Program-made: the position numbers and the translations under genes
Notes under the pieces: generated by a model
The model's input: only the letters and a program-made list of their open reading frames with translations
The model's database searches: none
Told to the model about the DNA's origin: nothing
Assembly (NCBI GenBank): GCA_910578365.1
Contig: CAJTRC010000075.1
Coordinates: 1 to 12,069 of the forward strand
From: an uncultured Muribaculaceae bacterium
Lineage (GTDB): Bacteria; Bacteroidota; Bacteroidia; Bacteroidales; Muribaculaceae
Reading direction: 5' to 3'
Length of the DNA stretch: 12,069 nt
In this document: positions 1 through 5,778 of the stretch, piece after piece
Position numbering within the stretch: the first letter of the stretch is position 1
How the letters are laid out: each line of letters starts with the position of its first letter

Positions 1-43
1 ACCCGAGTCAAACGGGCAGCTTGTCCTCTGGGATTAGTTTCAA

Positions 44-105
44 CCTATACAAATGAATCAGGCGACCCTGACAGGCCGCCCGATACTCTATATCCTTTGT
101 ATAGG
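44..105. repeat. 10-bp inverted repeat with structured spacer
   Basis: CCTATACAAA at 44-53 is the exact reverse complement of TTTGTATAGG at 96-105. The 42-base spacer holds a second small hairpin, TCAGG (58-62) with CCTGA (67-71). No clear T-run follows on either strand, so it is not a convincing terminator. It lies beside a broken integrase gene, so it could be a recombinase binding arm, an element end or the 3' structure of a gene outside the window. The inverted repeat is seen directly; its role is unknown. Confidence 0.5.
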
Positions 106-151
106 TCGTAAATTAAATATTCTTATCCCGAACTCGCGTTATAAGATAATC

Positions 152-480
152 CTATGCCAATTTTATAAGTGTGCATAGTGATAAGCGTATCTTCTCGGCG
201 AGTGCGAGGGTGTTCTTGTTCTGCGTCCTTTCTTGTAGATTTCTCGGATGTAGCCATATGTAAAGATTGAGGTTTTCTTTTCGGCGGTCGTGCTCGACCT
301 TGTATTTGGGTTTTCCGCCATTGCTCCGGTGGTGTAATAGACTTGGTTTCCCTCGTCGTCAAGCACGGGAGTTTCGGTGCGTCCGAGGTAATATTCCAGA
401 TAGAGGCTCGCCCGACCGTCTTTAAGTTCGGATTGTTGCAGTTTCGGATTTTGTTTGTTCCGTGTTTGGATTTTCGCCAT
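152..480 (-). pseudogene. tyrosine integrase N-terminal remnant, frameshifted and truncated
   Basis: Reading leftwards from the ATG at 480, the protein starts MAKIQTRNKQNPKLQQSELK and continues through LYLEYYLGR, the N-terminal arm of Bacteroides mobile-element tyrosine recombinases. At about 315-319 the reading frame is lost. One base is missing there: shifting frame restores the family sequence GKPKYKVEHDRRKENLNLY, then RNLQERTQNKNTLALAEKI. Homology ends near 183 and a stop follows at 152-154. Only about 105 of roughly 400 residues remain, and the core-binding and catalytic domains (Arg...His-x-x-Arg...Tyr) are absent. A longer reading from 549 is possible, but the residues before MAKIQ do not look like the family, and the start at 480 fits the promoter at 508-538. 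This is a dead relic of an integrated element (conjugative transposon, mobilisable element or phage; not distinguishable). Family recognition is from memory of the motif. Confidence 0.82.
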
Positions 481-507
481 TGATTGAGTAATTTTGTTGT
501 TGTAAAG

Positions 508-538
508 CAAAGGTAACCACACGTTGCGAAATGTGAAA
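508..538 (-). promoter_or_regulatory. promoter of the integrase remnant
   Basis: On the minus strand a -7 box TACCTTTG (515-508) matches TAnnTTTG. A -33-like TTTC (538-535) lies 19 bp upstream. It sits about 28 bp before the integrase ATG at 480, so the relic seems to have kept its promoter although the gene is broken. Confidence 0.5.
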
Positions 539-569
539 ATCGCCCTCAACTTCTATTAACAATCAAAGG

Positions 570-584
570 GTACTAATTGTGTAC
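570..584. other. GTAC-flanked imperfect palindrome, possible att core
   Basis: GTAC at 570-573 and GTAC at 581-584 flank TAATTGT, forming a 15-bp imperfect palindrome of the pattern GTACnnATTnnGTAC. It lies just upstream of the integrase remnant, where an attachment site would be plausible. No second copy is visible in the window, so an att role is speculative. The rest of 585-709 shows no convincing gene: the open frame at 577-762 has no family resemblance and runs through the next promoter. Confidence 0.25.
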
Positions 585-709
585 TGAATGGGAAAATAAA
601 GACAAAGCACGCCAAACCAATCAAATTCCACAAATCTATAAGTTGTTGATATTCATTGCGGTTAACTCTATCGGGTTGTATGTGCTTTCTATGCGTTGGG
701 TTATTCGTT

Positions 710-741
710 ATTGCAACAGTCGGCAGCTTTTTGTAACTTTG
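710..741 (+). promoter_or_regulatory. promoter of the DUF1599 gene
   Basis: The -7 box TAACTTTG (734-741) matches TAnnTTTG fully. A -33-like ATTG (710-713) lies 20 bp upstream. It places transcription start between 741 and the ATG at 765, which rules out the in-frame upstream start at 696. Confidence 0.7.
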
Positions 742-764
742 CAGACACAAAACTCCGAATAATA

Positions 765-1313
765 ATGGATAATCCGAATACAAACGCCCAGTTCGACGCG
801 GCTCTGGCTGAATGTCGCAAAGTATTTACCGCCAAACTCCAAGACTACGGCGCATCGTGGCGCATAATGCGTCCGGCCGCGGTGACCGACCAGATTTTCA
901 TCAAGGCCAAGCGCATACGCTCGCTCGAAACCAAAGGTGTGTCGAAAGTGGGAGAAGGCATCCTGCCCGAATTCATCGCCATTGTCAACTACGGCATCAT
1001 AGGCATTATACAATTGCGCTACGGATACTCCGACACCAAAGACATGACCCCCGAACGTGCCACCGAGCTGTACGACAATATCGCCGCCGAGGCAAAAAAT
1101 CTGATGATTGCCAAAAACCACGATTACGACGAAGCCTGGCGCTCGATGCGTGTGCTGTCCTACACCGACCTCATACTCATGAAAATAGAACGCACCAAGG
1201 AAATTGAGGACAACAACGGCCTTACAAAAGTATCGGAAGGTATCGATGCCAACTATTTCGACATGATTAACTACGCCGTGTTCGGTATCATACAGCTGTG
1301 CGATGAAATCTGA
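765..1313 (+). CDS. DUF1599 domain protein, two tandem copies of the domain
   Basis: A 182-residue soluble protein made of two homologous halves. Repeat 1 (about residues 15-82) carries CRKVFTAKLQDYGASWRIMR and ends VNYGIIGIIQL; repeat 2 (about 109-180) carries AKNHDYDEAWRSMR and ends INYAVFGIIQL. This pattern (K..DY..aWr.MR, then D.i..K..R..., then .NYa..GiiqL) is DUF1599. The biochemical function is not established; the all-helical pattern with acidic and Asn positions resembles MazG/dUTPase-type all-alpha folds, which is inference only. The ATG at 765 is chosen because a good promoter (734-741) lies inside the longer frame that opens at 696. Its stop overlaps the start of the next gene by 11 bp, so the two are co-translated. 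To my knowledge the order DUF1599, BT_3928-like, tpiA, SPOR, folE recurs in Bacteroidales. Confidence 0.85.
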   Translation: MDNPNTNAQFDAALAECRKVFTAKLQDYGASWRIMRPAAVTDQIFIKAKRIRSLETKGVSKVGEGILPEFIAIVNYGIIGIIQLRYGYSDTKDMTPERATELYDNIAAEAKNLMIAKNHDYDEAWRSMRVLSYTDLILMKIERTKEIEDNNGLTKVSEGIDANYFDMINYAVFGIIQLCDEI

Positions 1314-2598
1314 CGAAGCCCGGGCAACTGCGGCAAAAACCGAGAATAGACCTGGATTTTTTCACGGCGGCACAGTATGGCTGCTGTGGCTCTGCCGCAT
1401 AATTGCCGGCGGTGCCTTTGTGGTTTCGGGCTGGTCGAAAAGCATCGACCCCTGGGGCTTCATATATAAAATCGAAGACTACCTGGCAGTGTGGCAGATA
1501 AACGAGCCACGCGAACTGATTCTGTGCGGTGCTGTGGCCCTGTCGACAGTCGAATTCCTCACCGGCGTATGCCTGCTGTGCGGCATGCTGCGCCGTACAG
1601 CAGCCTGGACAGCAACGGCCATCATGGCATTCATGCTGCCGCTAAGTGTCTACATTGCCGTGGCCAACCCGGTGTCGGACTGCGGCTGCTTCGGCGACTT
1701 CTGGGTAATATCCAATACCGCCACACTGGTCAAGAACATAATAATCAGCGCGGCCTTAGCCACCATGCTCTTTATAGGCAACCGACGCGCCGCATGCCTG
1801 TTCCGTCCGGCCATACAATGGATAGCTGTAACACTGAGCGCCATATACATTCTCACTTTGGCTGTGTACGGCTACAACGTACAGCCGCTGATTGACTTTC
1901 GACCCTATCCCACCGGCACCGACCTGGCAGCCGAGATGGCCAAGGCCGACAGCAGCGACGACGCCGACGGCATGCTGTTCGTTTACTCTAAAAACGGTGC
2001 CGAACAGAGTTTTACCATCGACAACCTGCCCGACAGCAGCTGGACATTTGTCCGACGCGACCTAAGCTCCCTACCCATTGCAGCATCCTCGAAAGCCTTC
2101 GGCATATACGACTCAGAGGGCGACGACCTCGGCAGCGAACTCATTCAGCCACAGGGCACAACCGTACTGGTGGTGGTTGCCGATCCCGGACTGCACTACC
2201 TGAGCCGTTCGCGCTTCGTCAATGAAGTCGCAGCTATCGTGAAAGCCGACGGCGGCGACATCATAGGCCTGGTGGGTGCGCCACGCCAGGTAATCGAGCA
2301 ATGGGCCGACCTGGCACTACCTGACTTCGACGTATTCTCAGCCGATGATACCGAACTGAAATCGCTCGTTCGCGGCGACGCCGCAATGGTACTGCTGCAC
2401 AACGGCAAAATTGTGTGGAAGCGCACAGTGGGCTCGCTCGACGCCGACTTCACCTCAAGCCACCCGCACCTCGACAGCTATATTGCCATGGAAGCACCCG
2501 ACAGCGGCAGACTGTTTCTGCAACTCACACTTGCATATATGGCACTTATGCTGATTACCGCCGGACTGAATCTTATCCGCATGAAGCATAAAGCGTAA
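1303..2598 (+). CDS. BT_3928-like DoxX/MauE-type membrane protein with thioredoxin-like domain
   Basis: A 431-residue inner-membrane protein. Hydrophobic segments lie at about 26-44, 72-93, 101-122, 143-160 and 171-192, with a final one near 405-425 followed by a basic tail. The N-terminal block carries FVVSGWSKSIDPWGF and a Cys-Gly-Cys pair in DCGCFGD (126-132), as in DoxX/MauE proteins, which are linked to periplasmic redox or disulfide chemistry. The region 285-378 (TTVLVVVADP, then a strand/helix pattern ending VLLHNGKIVWK) looks like a thioredoxin fold without the CxxC motif; this fold call is inference. It probably faces the periplasm between the last two membrane segments. The start at 1303 overlaps the DUF1599 gene by 11 bp and no other ATG is near. 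I recognise it as the BT_3928 family of Bacteroidetes; its substrate and partner are unknown. Confidence 0.8.
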   Translation: MKSDEARATAAKTENRPGFFHGGTVWLLWLCRIIAGGAFVVSGWSKSIDPWGFIYKIEDYLAVWQINEPRELILCGAVALSTVEFLTGVCLLCGMLRRTAAWTATAIMAFMLPLSVYIAVANPVSDCGCFGDFWVISNTATLVKNIIISAALATMLFIGNRRAACLFRPAIQWIAVTLSAIYILTLAVYGYNVQPLIDFRPYPTGTDLAAEMAKADSSDDADGMLFVYSKNGAEQSFTIDNLPDSSWTFVRRDLSSLPIAASSKAFGIYDSEGDDLGSELIQPQGTTVLVVVADPGLHYLSRSRFVNEVAAIVKADGGDIIGLVGAPRQVIEQWADLALPDFDVFSADDTELKSLVRGDAAMVLLHNGKIVWKRTVGSLDADFTSSHPHLDSYIAMEAPDSGRLFLQLTLAYMALMLITAGLNLIRMKHKA

Positions 2599-2615
2599 AA
2601 ACCCTTTGCCAAATA

Positions 2616-2647
2616 TTTGGCACTTTTCCGACTTTTTTGTAATTTTG
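2616..2647 (+). promoter_or_regulatory. promoter of tpiA
   Basis: Full-match Bacteroidetes promoter: -33 TTTG (2616-2619), 20-bp spacer, -7 TAATTTTG (2640-2647). It lies between the stop of the BT_3928-like gene and the tpiA ATG at 2687, so tpiA can be transcribed on its own. It also shows that the upstream in-frame start at 2606 is not used. Confidence 0.85.
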
Positions 2648-2686
2648 CAGCCGGAAAAACAAACAACTCCAACATACAAACAAAAA

Positions 2687-3442
2687 ATGAGAAAGAATAT
2701 AGTTGCCGGCAACTGGAAAATGAACACCACCCTCCAGGAAGGTGTTGCCCTTGCCGAAGAAGTAAACGCCGCTCTGGCCGGCGCACAGCCCAAATGCGAT
2801 GTAGTAATCTGTGTTCCCTTCACTCACCTGGCAAGCGTAAATGCCGTTATCGACCAGAACCGTCTGGGCCTTGGTGCAGAAAACTGCGCAGACCACGAAA
2901 AAGGCGCATACACCGGCGAAGTTTCGGCTCCCATGGTAGCCAGCACCGGCGCAAAATATGTAATTCTCGGCCACAGCGAACGCCGTCAGTACTACGGCGA
3001 AACCTCTGAAATCCTCACCGAAAAGGTTAAGCTCGCACTCGCCAACGGCCTTACCCCCATCTTCTGCATCGGCGAAGTTCTCGAAGAACGCGAAAACGGC
3101 ACATACAACGATGTAGTTAAAAAGCAGATTGAAGAGGCTCTCTTCTGTTTCAGCGCCGAAGACTTCGGCAAGTTCGTTCTCGCCTACGAACCCGTATGGG
3201 CTATCGGCACCGGCAAGACCGCTACCACAGAGCAGGCCGAAGACATGCACGCACATATCCGCAACGTAATCGCCGAAAAGTACGGCAAGGAAGTAGCCGA
3301 CAACACCTCGATTCTCTACGGCGGCAGCTGCAAGCCCTCCAACGCAGCCGAACTCTTTGCCAAGCCTGACGTTGATGGCGGCCTCATCGGTGGCGCTGCC
3401 CTCAAATGCGCCGACTTCATGGGCATCGTAAACGCTTTCTGA
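2687..3442 (+). CDS. tpiA: triose-phosphate isomerase
   Basis: Glycolytic and gluconeogenic enzyme that interconverts dihydroxyacetone phosphate and glyceraldehyde 3-phosphate in the cytosol (EC 5.3.1.1). The 251 residues are the usual family length. The catalytic set is complete: Lys11 in AGNWKMN, the electrophile His96 in GHSERR, and Glu168 in AYEPVWAIGTGKTA, which is also the mobile loop 6. The phosphate-binding loops YGGSCKPSNA (211-220) and GGLIGGAALK (231-240) are intact. The ATG at 2687 gives the classical MRKNIVAGNWKMN N-terminus and sits about 40 bp after its own promoter, behind an A-rich leader with no Shine-Dalgarno sequence. A hairpin at 3466-3499 follows the stop. Nothing is unusual in the protein; it serves as an anchor for the conserved Bacteroidales gene order around it. 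Confidence 0.98.
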   Translation: MRKNIVAGNWKMNTTLQEGVALAEEVNAALAGAQPKCDVVICVPFTHLASVNAVIDQNRLGLGAENCADHEKGAYTGEVSAPMVASTGAKYVILGHSERRQYYGETSEILTEKVKLALANGLTPIFCIGEVLEERENGTYNDVVKKQIEEALFCFSAEDFGKFVLAYEPVWAIGTGKTATTEQAEDMHAHIRNVIAEKYGKEVADNTSILYGGSCKPSNAAELFAKPDVDGGLIGGAALKCADFMGIVNAF

Positions 3443-3499
3443 TTCACACTCTGAATCAACCGAAACAAACGTGGCATCCATGCATGGGTGCCACGTTTG
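3440..3499 (+). terminator. hairpins after tpiA, probable terminator
   Basis: An 11-bp perfect stem, CAAACGTGGCA (3466-3476) with TGCCACGTTTG (3489-3499), encloses a 12-base loop. A smaller stem, TGATTC with GAATCA (3440-3458), precedes it and overlaps the tpiA stop. The sequence after the main stem is only moderately T-rich (CTTTATC), so termination may be partial. Confidence 0.65.
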
Positions 3500-3616
3500 C
3501 TTTATCAGAACCAATGTGAACGCCGAGGCATGTTTTTGAATAATTGAAACTCCCGGAATATATTTATAGTCGGCTTTAGCTTTGCATCTTCTGAGCTTAT
3601 GTCGGCTTGACCCTTG

Positions 3617-3659
3617 ATTTTTGTATCTCGCGGCCGTTCCGCGCGATGCCTGCAAAAAT
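3617..3659. repeat. long imperfect hairpin in the tpiA-SPOR gap
   Basis: ATTTTTG (3617-3623) pairs with CAAAAAT (3653-3659). Inside, ATCTCGCGG (3625-3633) pairs with CCGCGCGAT (3639-3647) with one mismatch around a 5-base loop. The gap 3500-3664 holds no gene that I can support. The GC-rich core between AT-rich arms resembles an interspersed palindromic element or a terminator-like structure. The pairing is seen directly; a repetitive nature is a guess. Confidence 0.45.
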
Positions 3660-3664
3660 AACAT

Positions 3665-3695
3665 TTTGCGGTACGGAAAATAATTAGTAATTTTG
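3665..3695 (+). promoter_or_regulatory. promoter of the SPOR gene and folE
   Basis: -33 TTTG (3665-3668), 19-bp spacer, -7 TAATTTTG (3688-3695): a full-match Bacteroidetes promoter 32 bp before the SPOR ATG at 3728. Because folE follows after 13 bp, it probably drives both genes. Confidence 0.85.
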
Positions 3696-3727
3696 CAACT
3701 GGTATTCTCTATTGAAACCTCACGACA

Positions 3728-4192
3728 ATGAAACTCAGCTTACGCAACATAGCAACCGCCCTGCTCTTCTCCGGCTTCTTACACGCCACAGCGGAAGCGC
3801 CGGATTCAACAATCGTCGACAGAATCAATGCCTCGGAAACCATCGAGGTAATTCAGCCGGCAGCGTTGCAGCAGAGGCTCATACCCAACCGTGAGGCCGA
3901 CGCGGCCACATCGGCAAACCATGCCACACCCGCTGCCCGCTCCGGCTTCCGCATTCAGATTTTTGACTCAAACGCACGCGGCGCACGCAACGAAGCTCAA
4001 GGCAGAAAGCGAGCCGTAGAAAGCCGCTTTTCAAAAATGCGCGCATACGTTACATTCGACTCTCCATACTGGCGTGTACGTGTGGGCGACTTCCACACCC
4101 GTGCAGAAGCTGAGCATGCTCTTACCGAACTCCGCCGGTCATTCCCCGGTTCAGGAGCATCGTTCCGCATTGTACGCGACCGAATTAACTAA
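3728..4192 (+). CDS. secreted SPOR-domain protein
   Basis: A 154-residue exported protein. Residues 1-23 form a signal peptide (basic KLSLR, hydrophobic ALLFSGFL, cleavage likely after ATAEA). A linker of low complexity follows. A SPOR domain occupies about 72-151: FRIQIFDSN near its start and WRVRVGDFHTRAEAEHALTELR near its end, the typical .V.vG.F..r..Ae..l..L signature. SPOR domains bind denuded septal peptidoglycan, so a role in the cell envelope or division is likely by family. There is no lipobox, so it should be periplasmic. Bacteroidetes often carry a SPOR gene next to folE, and here the gap is 13 bp, suggesting one transcript from the promoter at 3665-3695. Its exact partner cannot be told from sequence. 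Confidence 0.85.
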   Translation: MKLSLRNIATALLFSGFLHATAEAPDSTIVDRINASETIEVIQPAALQQRLIPNREADAATSANHATPAARSGFRIQIFDSNARGARNEAQGRKRAVESRFSKMRAYVTFDSPYWRVRVGDFHTRAEAEHALTELRRSFPGSGASFRIVRDRIN

Positions 4193-4205
4193 ACATTGAA
4201 TTAAA

Positions 4206-4787
4206 GTGTTACCAGAAGAAGAACAGAACCGCAGAATAGAAGAAATCGCCAAGCACATGGAAGCAATAATAAGCTTGCTTGGCGAAGACCCTGCCCGCGA
4301 GGGCCTTGCCAAGACCCCTATGCGGTCGGCCAAAGCTTTGTGGTACCTCACATCGGGATACCGCCGCGACCCGTCGGAAACTATCCGCCAGGCGCTTTTT
4401 GAACACGAAGGTTCTAAAATGATTATTGTACGCGACATCGAGTACTACTCCATGTGCGAACACCACATACTGCCGTTTTTCGGCAAAATTTCCATAGGAT
4501 ACATCCCCTCCGGACGCATCATAGGCCTGAGCAAAGTGGCCCGTGTGGTCGACTGCTACGCACGCCGCCTACAGGTGCAGGAACGCTTTACGGCTGAAGT
4601 TTGCCGGGAAATTGCAATTACCTCGGGGGCTCTCGGCGTAATAGCCGTAAGCAATGCCCAGCATCTGTGCATGAAAATGCGAGGTGTCGAGAAGCAGGAT
4701 TCCACCACCACCACAATCGAATACTGCGGCGCTTTCGCTGAAAATCCCGCCTTGCGCGAGGAATTCCTGCGACAGCTACAGCTTTGA
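4206..4787 (+). CDS. folE: GTP cyclohydrolase I
   Basis: Converts GTP to 7,8-dihydroneopterin triphosphate, the first step towards tetrahydrofolate (EC 3.5.4.16); family members form a cytosolic homodecamer. The 193 residues match the short bacterial form. The zinc ligands are all present: Cys84 and His87 in SMCEHHILPF, and Cys155 in AQHLCMKMRGV, with His86 and His153 in the catalytic positions. LGEDPAREGLAKTPMR (25-40) is the standard N-terminal motif and QERFT (125-129) is conserved. The start is a GTG at 4206; an in-frame TGA at 4197 blocks anything longer, and the ATG at 4257 would remove the helical EEEQNRRIEEIAKH segment that the family usually has. It follows the SPOR gene by 13 bp and ends before a strong terminator. 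Confidence 0.96.
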   Translation: MLPEEEQNRRIEEIAKHMEAIISLLGEDPAREGLAKTPMRSAKALWYLTSGYRRDPSETIRQALFEHEGSKMIIVRDIEYYSMCEHHILPFFGKISIGYIPSGRIIGLSKVARVVDCYARRLQVQERFTAEVCREIAITSGALGVIAVSNAQHLCMKMRGVEKQDSTTTTIEYCGAFAENPALREEFLRQLQL

Positions 4788-4851
4788 TTTTAACCAAAGC
4801 TTAAAACAGGTAATTGATCACAGCGATTACCGCAAGCAATACCAATATAGC

Positions 4852-4893
4852 CCCGGCAAGACGCCAATAGAAGCGTTGCCGGGCTTTTCTTTT
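4852..4893 (+). terminator. intrinsic terminator of folE
   Basis: CCCGGCAA (4852-4859) pairs with TTGCCGGG (4876-4883), extended inside by CGC/GCG, and is followed by CTTTTCTTTT. This is a GC-rich stem with a T-tract on the plus strand. The minus strand has no T-tract, so it terminates only rightward transcription. Confidence 0.88.
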
Positions 4894-4894
4894 G

Positions 4895-4939
4895 CCTTTT
4901 CCTTTAATAAGGGTCGGAACCACAAACCAAAGGAAAAGG
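4895..4939. repeat. 11-bp inverted repeat between convergent genes
   Basis: CCTTTTCCTTT (4895-4905) and AAAGGAAAAGG (4929-4939) are perfect reverse complements around a 23-base loop. It sits between the folE terminator and the end of the leftward lipoprotein gene. With no T-run on the minus side it is a weak terminator candidate for the leftward operon; it could also be a fail-safe structure. Confidence 0.4.
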
Positions 4940-4956
4940 GCCTATTACAGCAAATA

Positions 4957-5778
4957 CTAGCTGCCGATTCGGGCCAGCTGGTCGCGGGCTATTTTCAGCT
5001 GGCGCTCAAGGCGTTCACGTTCTATCTGGGCTTCGACAAGTTCCTGACATGCCCGACTGTATTGCCAGGCTGCCAGCAGCATCGATGCCTGGTCGGCTGT
5101 GATTTTTATGTCCTTGCTGCCCTTGGCGCCTACAAGCGACAGACTCAGCTGAGCGCCCTGGTGTGTGGCAAGCCACTCGGCCAATGGTGCGAATTCTTCC
5201 TGCGACAGGCTCATCAGTTCCATGCCTTCGACCTTGGCCACACGGTCGGACGGCAGCACACAGGTGGACACAGAGCTGTTATCGGCTCCGCTGAGTTTCA
5301 CCGAGTTAAGTTCAATGATTTTGCCGGGCGACTTTACTATCAGCCGGAAAAAGCCTTTGCGGTCGACCCGCGGCTCCACGCCTTCGGCTTTGATGTCGCC
5401 ACGCTTGGGCCACGCCTTTGGCACTACATAGGGGTCCGACTTGTCGCCGGCGTCGGCCATTTCCTTTCCGAGTCGGTCAATCTGCATCATGGCGTTTGCT
5501 ATGGCTTCGTCGGTCTGCGGTATCAGCTGCATGCTCAGGCCCTCTATGGCTTTGGCGCGCAGGGGCATTGCCTCGCGGCGCAGTGCCACAGATTCCTTGC
5601 AGCTGCTGTCGAGCGAGTCCAATAGCAGGCGGGCCTGCTCGTAATTGTTGTTGTCGAGGGCTTTGGATGCTTGCTCAAAAAGCTCCCGGCCAGCTTCGTC
5701 GGCTTTGTCGGCATTTCCTCCGCACGAGGCCAATGCCAGTATTGAGGCCGCTAACAGCGGCATGGTGTATAGTTTCAT
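4957..5778 (-). CDS. lipoprotein of unknown function, third gene of the udk-lptB operon
   Basis: A 273-residue protein that I do not recognise by family. It has a type II signal peptide with lipobox LALASC, so Cys19 is the lipidation site and the protein is membrane-anchored in the periplasm or outer membrane. Residues 25-75 (ADEAGRELFEQASKALDNNNYEQARLLLDSL) read like one TPR-type helical hairpin. A mixed strand region follows (about 110-230), then a charged coiled coil at about 240-270 (QIERERLERQLKIARDQLA). The start is firm: its ATG shares one base with the lptB stop (TGATG at 5780-5776), giving translational coupling. Location beside lptB suggests an envelope role, which is inference. It ends convergent to folE. 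Confidence 0.85.
   Translation of the reverse strand: MKLYTMPLLAASILALASCGGNADKADEAGRELFEQASKALDNNNYEQARLLLDSLDSSCKESVALRREAMPLRAKAIEGLSMQLIPQTDEAIANAMMQIDRLGKEMADAGDKSDPYVVPKAWPKRGDIKAEGVEPRVDRKGFFRLIVKSPGKIIELNSVKLSGADNSSVSTCVLPSDRVAKVEGMELMSLSQEEFAPLAEWLATHQGAQLSLSLVGAKGSKDIKITADQASMLLAAWQYSRACQELVEAQIERERLERQLKIARDQLARIGS

Noticed and set aside
1..120. tRNA or other stable RNA gene at the left edge
   Set aside because: There is an inverted repeat but no cloverleaf, no T-loop consensus and no CCA end.
577..762. Possible 61-residue protein before the DUF1599 gene
   Set aside because: It covers the DUF1599 promoter, has no family resemblance and no promoter of its own that I can see.
556..783. 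75-residue minus-strand frame
   Set aside because: It crosses the DUF1599 promoter and start codon; composition gives no sign of a real protein.
2573..3664. 363-residue open frame on the minus strand opposite tpiA
   Set aside because: It is the antisense of a certain tpiA gene and runs through its promoter and terminator; the translation is low-complexity and family-free.
4684..5625. 313-residue open frame on the plus strand
   Set aside because: It overlaps the end of folE, runs through its terminator and lies antisense to the lipoprotein gene, which has a clear lipobox and coupled start.
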